From Flavobacterium sp. (GTDB lineage Bacteria; Bacteroidota; Bacteroidia; Flavobacteriales; Flavobacteriaceae): a DNA stretch of 64,000 bases. A program made the translations under genes and the position numbers. The notes under the pieces were generated by a model. It saw only the letters and a list, made by a program, of their open reading frames with translations, was not told the origin of the DNA and did no database searches. Location of the stretch: NCBI RefSeq assembly GCF_027484705.1, contig NZ_JAIXSL010000003.1, positions 62,001 to 126,000 of the forward strand. The letters are read 5' to 3'. Each line of letters opens with the position of its first letter. The first letter of the stretch is position 1. Below are positions 40,701 through 47,711 of the stretch, piece after piece.

Positions 40701-43131
40701 CGGCATCAGAAAATGTAATAGGGTTAATCGTCAGAGAGTTTGTGGTTGCGCCGTTAATGATTCCTCCGTCGGTCAACATCGTCGCACCTTTATACCATTG
40801 GTAGTTCAGTGCGCTACCCGAAGCAAAAAGGAGGAAGTTCGCAAAAGAACCTGCACAAGCGGTTAGTGTTACACTAGGCTGTATAATAATACTGGCATTG
40901 TCATTTACAATTAAAACAGCGTTGTTACTGGTTATAGCACCACAAGGACTCGTACCGCTCACTATACAGTTGTAATTATTTCCGGCATCACTTAACGTTA
41001 ATGAACTTATCGTCAAGGTAGATGAAGTCGCTCCTGAAATAGTTCCCCCGTCCGCCAAAGCAACAGCACCTTTGTACCACTGATAAGATAAACCCGTACC
41101 GGTAGCCGTTAGAGAAAAAGTTGCAGTAGTTCCAATACAAAGTGTTTGCGTCGGTGATGGTTGGTTGGTGATGCTGACTTTTTCATTGACGATTAATTCG
41201 GCATTATTGGAAGTAACTGGAAAGGCACAACTGCCGCTAACAACACAATAATAATTTGTTGAGGCGTCAGTTAAAGCCACGGGGTTTATGGTTAAAGTCG
41301 ATGTGTTGGCGCCTGAAATATTTCCACCATTGGCTAAAAGTGTAGCGCCATTATACCATTGATAACCCGTAACCGCACCCGAAGTACTTATCGAAAAACT
41401 TACTGAATTGTCAGTACATACAGTTTGAGAAACAATAGGCTGAAGCGTGATGGAGTGCGCTGTATTGACATTGACTGTAACCGAAGCACAAATTGTAGTG
41501 TTACAGGTTCCCGCATAACGCACGTAATAAGATGTTGCAGTTGAAGGTGAAACATTGATACTGTTTCCAGTACCGGCTGAGGTTCCGCCACATGAAGTGG
41601 TAAACCATTGAGCCGTTGCTCCGGTTCCGGCAGTTCCGCCTACTACTGTTAATGTTGTGGAATTGCCGTTACAAATGGTTGTCGTTCCGCTGATACTGGT
41701 TGGAGCTACCGATGGCGCATTGATGGTAAACGTTGTCGGGCTGCTTGTAGCCGTTCCGCTTGCAGTCGTTACCGTAACAAAACCAGTGGTTCCGGCTCCG
41801 ATGACGGCTGTGATTTGCGTGCTCGTAAAGGAAGTGATTGAAGTTACTGAAGTACCACCAATTTTCACATTCGCTGCAGTAATTCCTATAAAATTGGTTC
41901 CATTGATTACAATCGTATTTCCCGCGCAACCATTCGTTGAGCCTAAACTGGTAATCGTAGGAACTGCCGCCGTCACATTGATGACATAATCCTCGGCCTG
42001 ACCTCTGATACCATCCTCGCAAGGCGCTGCGGAATAGCTTGTAGTTTTAAACATCACGCGCATTTTGGTCAATCCTAAAGTGGCGCCAGCCGGAACAGCA
42101 ATGTTTCCTGTCAATGGTAAAGCCGCCACATCACCGAGAGAATTCGTTAACGAACCGATATTATAAATTTCGTTGGCATTGTTGCCAAAAGTTCCGTTTT
42201 GATCCCAATCAAAATAGACTCTGAAAAAGTAAGTGTTGTTTCCGTTGGTATTTCCTTTTAGTGAAATCGCATTGGTCGCTGAGCCCTGAATTACGGTTCC
42301 AGTGAGGCAAAAACTGCTGTATTCCGCTCCGACACCAACTGTGTTTGAAGTCGTGTTATTAATTCCCGCAAAAGTGACATTTGAAATGGGACGAACGCCA
42401 CCTGTAAAACTAGGCGTACAATAATTTTGAAGCACCGAAGTGTAAGTAATCCTGATTTGTCCGTCAGCACCATCACCGCCAATGCGGCCAAAACATCCAC
42501 CGTTGCAGTTTCTGAAACCACCACCGCCACCGCTACCGGGATTGGTCGCGTTATTTCCGTTTCCGTAAGTATTTCTTGAAGCGCCGCCCGCCAGCGCGTT
42601 GGAGAATCCTCCAGCTGCACCCAGTGCAGTTGTTCCTAGGGAACCGTTTGTTCCATTAATATTGGTAGTGCCGCCAGTAGCTGTTCCGCCAGTACCCACA
42701 GCACCTTGGTTTTGGTTTCCTCCGGTTCCGCCATTTGCGGTTAGAGCCAAAATGGTTGTAGCCGTTCCGCTGCCACCATTACCGTTACCACCAACGCCAC
42801 CGGCACCGACCGTATAATTAATGATCTGACCGGGCGTAACTGCTACGGTATAACTACTATATCCGCCGCCGCCGCCGCCAGAACCACCATTCGGGTTAAA
42901 GTCTGCAGCACCACCGGCACCACCGGCACCCCAAGCTTCAATAATTATAGAGTTGACGTCGCACGGAACAGTCCAAGTTCCGGCTCCCGGAGTATTGATG
43001 GTTGTGGTTTGTGCGCTGGCAGTATTCGAAAGTAGGAAGTTTATCAGCAGTAAAAAGATCCATGATAAGCTTGTTATCGAAGGCGTTTTATCCAATAAAA
43101 GTGATCCGGAATTGTGGTAATTCTTTTTCAT
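34738..43131 (-). CDS. Giant T9SS protein 3: glycine-rich/Ig-like/PKD-like passenger with shared type C module (2797 aa)
   Basis: N-terminal signal around residues 20-41 (SWIFLLLINFLLSNTASAQ). The order of parts is: a glycine-rich domain (about 45-235, with GGSGGGGGGYSSYTV and YTVGAGGVGG); GEVED (about 240-390, with RVYFDWDQNGTFGN); an IPT/TIG domain (about 395-480, with ITSLGSTNGCAGNTIVING); three Ig-like domains (about 560-840, with YQWYKGA and SNNAxLIVN); about six PKD-like repeats linked by VNPKPTV (about 840-1410); and further Ig-like units. A tandem array of about five 96-residue repeats then follows (about 1730-2210), each with YQWQS and ATYDAP. The shared module runs from about 2210 to the end, finishing VSLFDISGKLIS and GVYIAKIKLHDG. 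This is a long fibrous surface protein, probably adhesive. Start ATG 43131. Confidence 0.9.
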   Translation of the reverse strand: MKKNYHNSGSLLLDKTPSITSLSWIFLLLINFLLSNTASAQTTTINTPGAGTWTVPCDVNSIIIEAWGAGGAGGAADFNPNGGSGGGGGGYSSYTVAVTPGQIINYTVGAGGVGGNGNGGSGTATTILALTANGGTGGNQNQGAVGTGGTATGGTTNINGTNGSLGTTALGAAGGFSNALAGGASRNTYGNGNNATNPGSGGGGGFRNCNGGCFGRIGGDGADGQIRITYTSVLQNYCTPSFTGGVRPISNVTFAGINNTTSNTVGVGAEYSSFCLTGTVIQGSATNAISLKGNTNGNNTYFFRVYFDWDQNGTFGNNANEIYNIGSLTNSLGDVAALPLTGNIAVPAGATLGLTKMRVMFKTTSYSAAPCEDGIRGQAEDYVINVTAAVPTITSLGSTNGCAGNTIVINGTNFIGITAANVKIGGTSVTSITSFTSTQITAVIGAGTTGFVTVTTASGTATSSPTTFTINAPSVAPTSISGTTTICNGNSTTLTVVGGTAGTGATAQWFTTSCGGTSAGTGNSINVSPSTATSYYVRYAGTCNTTICASVTVNVNTAHSITLQPIVSQTVCTDNSVSFSISTSGAVTGYQWYNGATLLANGGNISGANTSTLTINPVALTDASTNYYCVVSGSCAFPVTSNNAELIVNEKVSITNQPSPTQTLCIGTTATFSLTATGTGLSYQWYKGAVALADGGTISGATSSTLTISSLTLSDAGNNYNCIVSGTSPCGAITSNNAVLIVNDNASIIIQPSVTLTACAGSFANFLLFASGSALNYQWYKGATMLTDGGIINGATTNSLTINPITFSDAATDYHCVVSNTCTSGLSSNNSALVVYETPFIPDQTLSVCSEDTFDYTITNGVPTAATVVPTNTSYTWSAPVVTGGITGGTAGLNKLSINQTLDNPTNAPQTATYFITPTSGTAGACIGESFVLVVTVNPKPAVNNITSAFCSDENFSFTPVNGSGNIVPAGTTYSWGVPSVTGGMTGGTAGTAQVSINQTLTNPTNTDQTASYTVTATSGSCAASTFSVIVTIHPKPTVAGSVPSQTICSGNVIANILLTNPNGISGVITYGWMRDNTTNTTGIPANGIGSTISGTLTNTTNSPQTTLFSLYAASDESCLSNPVLVSVLVNPKPTVAAAPVSQTVCSDNAITPIVVTNPNIVLGTTFSWTRDNTTNLTGIPASGTNATISGNLTNNTNIAQTTTFTITADANGCSTTINTITIIVNPKPTVSALPLSQTLCGSSPFGSIVISNPNAVAGTTFTWTRNNTVNVTGVASSGNGTTIAGTLVNNTNSNQTVTFTITGNAGSCPSDPITVDVIVLPTPLITVAPTNQTRCHLQAITTINIGNSNAVVGTTYSWTRNNTSNLTGIAASGNGATITGTFTNNTTSTQTTIFTITALAPNGCSSTTTASVTVYAPLVAPVINAPQTVCVLSNPSALTITTPASGGSGVYTYQWQSSADNVTYNNIAGATGTTYQPPFVNGGTNNTYYRLITTNICGNVTSNVIFVEVVSSIGFSFGFNDNLAGPICSGSSFTPDISSIHFSTSAVRFNWTADPTYISPGTGGPVGTTGGAFFGFRTSSANIGPLTVVNNTNATVVTSVSIVPNVYNYPGPPSGSFICSTSPQVFNVTIRPIPVATATGNNTTVCNGSGAGISVSGNITDANMTFSWTRNNTANVTGTNSGTSGNIAFGNAFAINPVLTNTTAVSQIVQFTITPSSNGCNGTPVIINITVAPNVTSGVIAANQTICSGGDPVAFTQTTAATGLNLTYQWQSSTDSFTYNNIASATGITYDSGTLTQNTWFRRIVTSTVNGTTCTATTAALLITVNSINPGSVSGTQTICDGGNPNIFGSVAATGAGIITYQWQSNTTGCAGIWANIPSATAATYDAPAGLSITTYYRRIAISTLNSVACSDYSNCITVFVNTVTGGTVGSDQTLCGNNPAAFTETLAATAAGTISYQWQSNTTGCGGAWANIPGATSATYDAPAGLLVTTYYQRVTSSTLNSVTCTASSNCITVTANSVTSGTISGNRTICSGGDPTAFTVTVAATGTNLSYQWQISTVSSAGPWTDIVSATSATYDAPGPITQTCYFRRIATATVNSSNCSATSNFVTVFVNSVTASVINGNQSICGSTDDPAAFTVTAPASANGVISYQWQSNTIGCSGPWSNIPGATSATYDAPNVLQTTYYHVVVTSTLNSVQCSEISNCLTITSFTKTWTGATNTDWSNSNNWLPVGVPTATDCIVIPNVTNDPIVSGTNYNALGKSLSLLANASLEITATNAITINDAVNVNATANFTVRNNASLVQVSNAVNVGKVTIERITQPMYRYDYTYWGSPVTLASNFTLGMLSPLTLGDKYFSWIPSVGNSFGNWFYESASTIMDPRKGYIVRAPQNFSFNPTVKVPYTANFIGTPNNGDIYCPIYFGGLPLSNNNDKYNLLGNPYASAVDAELFLSDPANTPVIDGTIYFWTHNSPPSASNVDPFYGDFIINYAANDYASWNRLGGTGTTAAAGSGGAVPNGFIASGQGFFAKSTAAATNGDPVVFRNSMRVNFNNDMFFRSSIVNADSNRSATNVSEKHRLWLNLINQGGSFNQILVGYADGASNAYDRDFDGVRFTDNNSITLYSIIPEKNLVIQGRALPFSNEDQVPLGYKSTLNDTFSIRIDHFDGLFENQNIYIEDRLLNIVHDLKQSPYVFTSGIGTFDDRFVLRYNNGLLSTNTNEFASDLIAYLNQQKLVIHANEFINQVSLFDISGKLISVETLKNPGMHFEMDFHASEGVYIAKIKLHDGVVVSRKLIQKK
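36500..37930. repeat. Tandem repeats of about 290 bp inside giant gene 3
   Basis: The block TGCCATTGGTA (encoding YQWQ on the minus strand) recurs near 36668, 36963, 37251, 37541 and 37819, a period of about 290 bases. The flanking TGCGTCATAAGT and CAAATGGT blocks recur with it. The copies are similar in DNA as well as protein. Confidence 0.8.
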
Positions 43132-43161
43132 TTGGTTTAAGACTAAATTGATTTGGCTCTA

Positions 43162-43191
43162 CAAATTTATCTCACCTTGCTACTCGGCAAT
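43162..43191 (-). promoter_or_regulatory. Possible promoter of giant T9SS gene 3
   Basis: On the minus strand ATTG, about 18 bases, TAAATTTG. The -7 part is a full match to TAnnTTTG; the -33 part lacks one T. The start codon is about 30 bases further on. Confidence 0.45.
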
Positions 43192-43414
43192 AATTTTATG
43201 GGTAACTAACCGTAAAAATCGATGAAATACGGTTTATCTTATGATTTGCTTAAGGATTGCATCAAAGTGTTGTAGAATAAGTGTTTACGATAAATTAACA
43301 TCGTGTTTTTTATCGATTTTTTATGCATTTAACAGGGTTGTTCGCTGAAATTCATTTTGTACTTTTCTTTAAAGTCATTCTAATTTTATTACTTTTGAGC
43401 ATCAATTTTGTCAC

Positions 43415-44113
43415 ATGAAAATTATTGCTTTCCTATTGGTGTTTTTCCCTTCATTGCTGTTGGGCCAGACGGCTTTCGAAAAAGGCGAACGCTATTACAA
43501 TGCAGAAAAATTCGATCAGGCAAAACTGCAGTTGGACCTTTACCTCAAACAAAACCCTAACGACCTGAAAACATTGGAGTATTTGGGCGATATTCAATGT
43601 CAATTCAAGCAATGGGAAAAAGCAGTTCCGTACTATCAGAAACTCATCAAGATCAAACCAACTGAAGCAGATTATTTTTATAAATACGGTGGCGCACTCG
43701 GTATGCAAGCTAAGGAATCCAATAAATTCAAGGCGTTGTCCCTGATTGGCGATGTCAAAAAGGCTTTCGAAAAAGCGATTGTCCTCAACCCAAATCACAT
43801 CGGAGCGCGTTGGGCCTTGCTTGAAATTTACATCCAATTGCCCGGCGTGGTGGGTGGCAGTGAAAGAAAAGCTGTAAAATATGCCAACGAACTTTTAAAA
43901 ATTTCCCCTGTCGACGGCTATCTCGCCAAAGGCCATATCGAGGAATATTTTGAGCGATACAACCTGGCCGAAAAGCATTACAAGAAAGCTATCGAAATAG
44001 GGAATTCGTTCACAACTTACCAGAAACTGGCCAATCTTTACCAATACAAAATGAACCAACCCGAAAAGGCGAAGCAACTGCTGGCCGTTTATAACGAAAA
44101 AAACAAATCATAA
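43415..44113 (+). CDS. Exported TPR-repeat protein
   Basis: A 232-residue protein with signal peptide MKIIAFLLVFFPSLLLGQ. The rest is helical with TPR-like units: about 20-53 (FEKGERYYNAEKFDQAKLQL), 54-87 (KTLEYLGDIQCQFKQWEKAV), 88-130 and about 165-225 (GHIEEYFERYNLAEKHYKKA). It is probably periplasmic and acts as a protein-binding scaffold, partner unknown. The stop codon is immediately followed by the ATG of the Mpl-like ligase, which suggests translation of both from one message and possibly a shared role in cell-wall turnover (inference). Confidence 0.82.
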   Translation: MKIIAFLLVFFPSLLLGQTAFEKGERYYNAEKFDQAKLQLDLYLKQNPNDLKTLEYLGDIQCQFKQWEKAVPYYQKLIKIKPTEADYFYKYGGALGMQAKESNKFKALSLIGDVKKAFEKAIVLNPNHIGARWALLEIYIQLPGVVGGSERKAVKYANELLKISPVDGYLAKGHIEEYFERYNLAEKHYKKAIEIGNSFTTYQKLANLYQYKMNQPEKAKQLLAVYNEKNKS

Positions 44114-45469
44114 ATGCGTACCCATTTTATTGCTATAGGCGGAAGTGCGATGCACAATCTCGCTCTGGCACTACATCACAAAGGATATCAGGTTACCGGA
44201 AGCGACGATGCCATTTTTGAACCTTCCAAAACAAGACTTGAAAAAAGAGGCTTATTGCCTAAAGAAATGGGCTGGTTTCCGGAAAAAATCACCGCTGATA
44301 TCGAAGCCGTAATTCTCGGAATGCACGCGAAAGCTGACAACCCCGAATTGCTTAAAGCTCAGGAATTGGGATTGAAAATCTATTCGTATCCGGAATTTCT
44401 TTACGAGCAATCGAAGCATAAAACCCGCGTGGTGATTGGCGGTTCGCACGGAAAAACGACGATTACTTCGATGATTTTGCACGTAATGCATTTTCACAAC
44501 ATCGAAGTCGATTATATGGTCGGCGCGCAACTCGAAGGCTTTGACACGATGGTGCATCTGACTGAAGCAAATGATTTTATCGTGCTTGAAGGTGACGAAT
44601 ATTTGTCTTCGCCGATGGATCGTCGTCCCAAATTTCATTTGTATCATCCGAATATTGCGCTGATTTCGGGTATTGCTTGGGATCACATCAATGTATTTCC
44701 GACTTATGAGAACTATGTCGAGCAGTTTGAGATTTTCATCAAAATGATTACCAACGGCGGGATTCTGGTTTATAATGAAGACGATTCCGAAGTCAAGCGC
44801 ATTGCTGAAACAGCGACCAATCCGATCCGAAAACTGGCTTACAAAACGTCGAAGTATAAAGTTGAAAATGGCGTGACATTACTAGAAACACCAGAAGGCA
44901 ATATGCCGATTGAAGTTTTTGGTGCGCACAATCTCAACAATCTCGCCGGTGCCAAATGGATTTGCCAGAATATGGGCGTCGATGAAGCCGAATTTTATGA
45001 AGCCATCGCCTCGTTCAAAGGCGCTTCAAAACGTTTGGAGAAAATCGCCGAGAGCAAAACCAAAGTCGCTTATAAAGACTTCGCGCATTCGCCGAGTAAA
45101 GTTTCCGCAACGACTAAAGCCGTCAAGGAACAATATCCAAACCGGACATTGGTGGCTTGTTTGGAATTGCACACGTATAGCAGTTTGAATGCTGAATTCC
45201 TCAAAGAATATCAGGGCGCTCTTGACGCAGCCGACGTTGCCGTTGTGTTTTATTCGCCCGATGCGGTCAAAATCAAGCAGCTTGATGAAGTTTCTTACGA
45301 GCAAATCGCCAGTTCATTCAATAGAAATGATTTGATTATTTATACGAATCCGAAAGATTTCAAAGCGTATTTATTCGGTCTTAACCTAGAAAATTCCGCG
45401 CTTTTATTAATGAGTTCGGGCAATTACGGCGGATTGAATTTCGATGAAGTCAAAGCTTTGATTCAATAA
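44114..45469 (+). CDS. mpl: UDP-N-acetylmuramate:L-Ala-gamma-D-Glu-meso-DAP ligase (Mpl-like)
   Basis: Mur-ligase family enzyme that reattaches recycled murein tripeptide to UDP-MurNAc. The 451 residues show the N-terminal Rossmann motif FIAIGGSAMHNLALALHHKG (Mpl-like, not MurC), the ATP-binding GGSHGKTTITSM near residue 110, EGDEYLSSPMDRRPKF near 155, and the C-terminal DFAHSPSKV near 318. Length agrees with Mpl. It directly abuts the TPR gene. No other peptidoglycan synthesis gene is nearby, which fits a recycling enzyme rather than the main Mur pathway. A terminator follows 20 bases later. Confidence 0.9.
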   Translation: MRTHFIAIGGSAMHNLALALHHKGYQVTGSDDAIFEPSKTRLEKRGLLPKEMGWFPEKITADIEAVILGMHAKADNPELLKAQELGLKIYSYPEFLYEQSKHKTRVVIGGSHGKTTITSMILHVMHFHNIEVDYMVGAQLEGFDTMVHLTEANDFIVLEGDEYLSSPMDRRPKFHLYHPNIALISGIAWDHINVFPTYENYVEQFEIFIKMITNGGILVYNEDDSEVKRIAETATNPIRKLAYKTSKYKVENGVTLLETPEGNMPIEVFGAHNLNNLAGAKWICQNMGVDEAEFYEAIASFKGASKRLEKIAESKTKVAYKDFAHSPSKVSATTKAVKEQYPNRTLVACLELHTYSSLNAEFLKEYQGALDAADVAVVFYSPDAVKIKQLDEVSYEQIASSFNRNDLIIYTNPKDFKAYLFGLNLENSALLLMSSGNYGGLNFDEVKALIQ

Positions 45470-45486
45470 TCCACTTCAATTTATAA

Positions 45487-45518
45487 AAGAAAGTCACACA
45501 CGTTGTGGCTTTTTTTAT
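45487..45518 (+). terminator. Terminator after mpl
   Basis: AGTCACA, loop CACGT, TGTGGCT (one G-T pair), then a T-run. Confidence 0.85.
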
Positions 45519-45552
45519 TTATATTAGTCCTTCATTTAAACGCCATACAACC

Positions 45553-46248
45553 ATGTCTGAAAACACTTTTTTTCCCATCCGCAGTTGGTCGGAAGATGAC
45601 AAACCACGCGAAAAATTATTACTCAAAGGCAAAGCGGCACTCAGCGACGCCGAACTCATCGCAATCCTTATCGGTTCAGGAAGCCGCAACGAATCGGCCG
45701 TAGCGTTGAGCCAGCGCATTCTGGCCAGTGTAAACCAAAACCTGAACGCGCTCGGAAAACTATCGGTAGCCCAACTCAACAAATTTAAAGGAATCGGCGA
45801 TGCCAAAGCGATTACGATCCAAGCCGCGATGGAACTGGGCAGACGACGTAGGGCAGAAGAAGCCGAGGAACTTCAGAAAATCACTTCAAGCCAAACGGTT
45901 TTTGAAATTATGCAGCCGATTATTGGCGAACTGTCTTACGAGGAATTTTGGATCATTTATCTCAACAATGCCAATAAAATCATTGCCAAATCACAGTTGA
46001 GCAAAGGCGGGATTACCGGAACCGTGGTTGATGTTCGGTTGGTTTTTAAAACCGCTCTGGAATTGGGCGCGGTCGGCATTATTCTAACGCACAACCATCC
46101 GTCGGGAACTTTGCAACCGAGCGAATCCGACAAACAGATTACCAGAAAACTTAAAACCGGAGGCGAGCAACTCGACATTAAAATCTTAGACCACGTCATT
46201 GTCACTGAATCGCGCTATTTCAGTTTTTCGGATGATGGAATTCTTTGA
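45553..46248 (+). CDS. radC: RadC family protein (JAB/MPN domain)
   Basis: A 231-residue protein. The N-terminal half has a helix-hairpin-helix type stretch (LNKFKGIGDAKAITIQAAMELGRR, about 66-89). The C-terminal half is a JAB1/MPN metalloprotease-like domain with THNHPSGTLQPSESD near residue 180 (HxHxxS...D metal site). The biochemical role of RadC remains unsettled; the old name implies DNA repair. I chose ATG 45553 (MSENTFFPIRSW); the longer frame begins inside the preceding terminator. The HAD gene starts 58 bases downstream. Confidence 0.92.
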   Translation: MSENTFFPIRSWSEDDKPREKLLLKGKAALSDAELIAILIGSGSRNESAVALSQRILASVNQNLNALGKLSVAQLNKFKGIGDAKAITIQAAMELGRRRRAEEAEELQKITSSQTVFEIMQPIIGELSYEEFWIIYLNNANKIIAKSQLSKGGITGTVVDVRLVFKTALELGAVGIILTHNHPSGTLQPSESDKQITRKLKTGGEQLDIKILDHVIVTESRYFSFSDDGIL

Positions 46249-46306
46249 TGGATTTAACATCAGAAACCAAAAACTTTCCGATTTTTGCTTTTTAAAATTA
46301 ATACAG

Positions 46307-46993
46307 TTGAAAAACGACATCACTCATATTTTCTTCGATCTTGATCATACGCTTTGGGATTTCGATACGAATTCGGCTTTGGCTTTCGATCAGATTTTTA
46401 AAAAGGATTATCCTCAGGTGGTTACGGCGGAGTTTTTAGAAAAATACATCCCAATCAATCAGGCTTGTTGGGCCTTGTTTCAGGTCGATAAAATGTCGCA
46501 TGACGAGTTGCGTTACCAGCGTCTGAAGCAGTCTTTCGATGCTATTAAATTTGCTATTTCCGACAGTCAGATTGAGCAGATTGCCCATGATTATATTCAG
46601 TTGTTGCCGGAATTCAACCATTTGTTTGACGATGCTCTGGAAACTTTGTCGTATCTGAAAGCGCGTTACGATTTGCACATTATTACCAACGGTTTTGCCG
46701 AAGTACAGTTTAGAAAAATGTCGAATGCTAATTTGGCGCAGTATTTCAAAACGGTCACCAATTCAGAAATGGCCGGTGCAAAAAAACCCAATCCGATTAT
46801 TTTTCAGCACGCGTTGCATTTGGCTCAAGCGAATAAAAAGCAAAGCATCATGATTGGCGATTCGATGGAAGCCGATGTGATTGGTGCGCTCGATTTTGGT
46901 ATGGAAGCCATTTTTTTCAATCCGAATCAGGTGGAAGTTTCGGAGCATATTATTCAAATCAGTACTTTAGCCCAACTCAAAACGATTTTCTAG
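46307..46993 (+). CDS. HAD-superfamily hydrolase, YjjG-like nucleotidase
   Basis: A 228-residue haloacid dehalogenase-type phosphatase. Motif I is FFDLDHTLWDFD (DxDxT) at residues 8-19, motif II ITNG near 125, motif III GAKKPNPIIF near 157, and motif IV MIGDSMEADVIGA near 182. The pattern fits the YjjG group, which hydrolyses (often non-canonical) pyrimidine nucleotides; the substrate is inferred. The start is most likely TTG at 46307 (reading MKNDITHIFFDLD). In-frame ATGs upstream lie inside radC and would add an unneeded tail. The following gene starts one base after this stop. Confidence 0.88.
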   Translation: MKNDITHIFFDLDHTLWDFDTNSALAFDQIFKKDYPQVVTAEFLEKYIPINQACWALFQVDKMSHDELRYQRLKQSFDAIKFAISDSQIEQIAHDYIQLLPEFNHLFDDALETLSYLKARYDLHIITNGFAEVQFRKMSNANLAQYFKTVTNSEMAGAKKPNPIIFQHALHLAQANKKQSIMIGDSMEADVIGALDFGMEAIFFNPNQVEVSEHIIQISTLAQLKTIF

Positions 46994-46994
46994 G

Positions 46995-47711
46995 ATGAAA
47001 AAATATTTATGGTTTGTTTTTGTTTGTTTTAGTTCGTTTTTGTCGGCACAAAACACCATCAATCAATACCGATATGTCATAGTGCCTGCACAATTTGGTT
47101 TTTCCTCTGAAAAAGACCAATACCATTTGAATACGCTGACCAAAATGCTATTGGAAAAGTACGGATTCAAAGCTTACCTCGATACGGAGGAACTTCCGGC
47201 CGAAATCAGGGATTCGAATTGTGATAAATTATTTGCTGAAGTGAAAAGTTCAGGAAGTTTTATCATGACCAAAATGCAAGTCACTTTAAAAGATTGCAGT
47301 CATGTGGTAGTTTATGAATCAGCGGTCGGGAAAAGTAAAGAGAAAAAATACAGAGATGCTTATACTGAGGCATTATCCAAAGCTTTCGATTCTTTTGAGG
47401 CGCTACATTATCAGTACCAACCTTTGGAAATTAAGCCAAAAAAGGAAGTTTTAAATCCGCAAACCACCATCATGAATGCCTCGTTTGAGGATACGGATTT
47501 ACTTCAAGCTCAACCCATTCCCAACGGTTATCAGTTGGTTGATGCGACGTCCAAAGTGGTAATCAAGGCCTTAAAAACATCGAACCCACAAATGTTTACT
47601 GCTATTAAAGGAACCATCACAGGCGTTCTGATCTCCAAAGACAACCAATGGTTTTTTGAATATTACCAACAAGACCAACTGGTTTCGGAAAAAATCGACG
47701 TAAAGTTTTAA
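46995..47711 (+). CDS. Exported protein of unknown function
   Basis: A 238-residue protein with signal peptide MKKYLWFVFVCFSSFLSAQ and no lipobox cysteine. The mature part starts NTINQYRYVIVPAQFGF. It has a region of mixed alpha/beta character (YHLNTLTKMLLEKYGFKAYLDTEELP), a mid segment with several lysines (VGKSKEKKYRDAYTEAL), a linker with QPLEIKPKKEVLNPQ, and a beta-rich end (GTITGVLISKDNQWFFEYY). I do not recognise a named family. It looks like a conserved flavobacterial envelope protein. It follows the HAD gene by one base and overlaps the rarA gene tail to tail by four bases (TTAA shared as both stops). Confidence 0.78.
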   Translation: MKKYLWFVFVCFSSFLSAQNTINQYRYVIVPAQFGFSSEKDQYHLNTLTKMLLEKYGFKAYLDTEELPAEIRDSNCDKLFAEVKSSGSFIMTKMQVTLKDCSHVVVYESAVGKSKEKKYRDAYTEALSKAFDSFEALHYQYQPLEIKPKKEVLNPQTTIMNASFEDTDLLQAQPIPNGYQLVDATSKVVIKALKTSNPQMFTAIKGTITGVLISKDNQWFFEYYQQDQLVSEKIDVKF

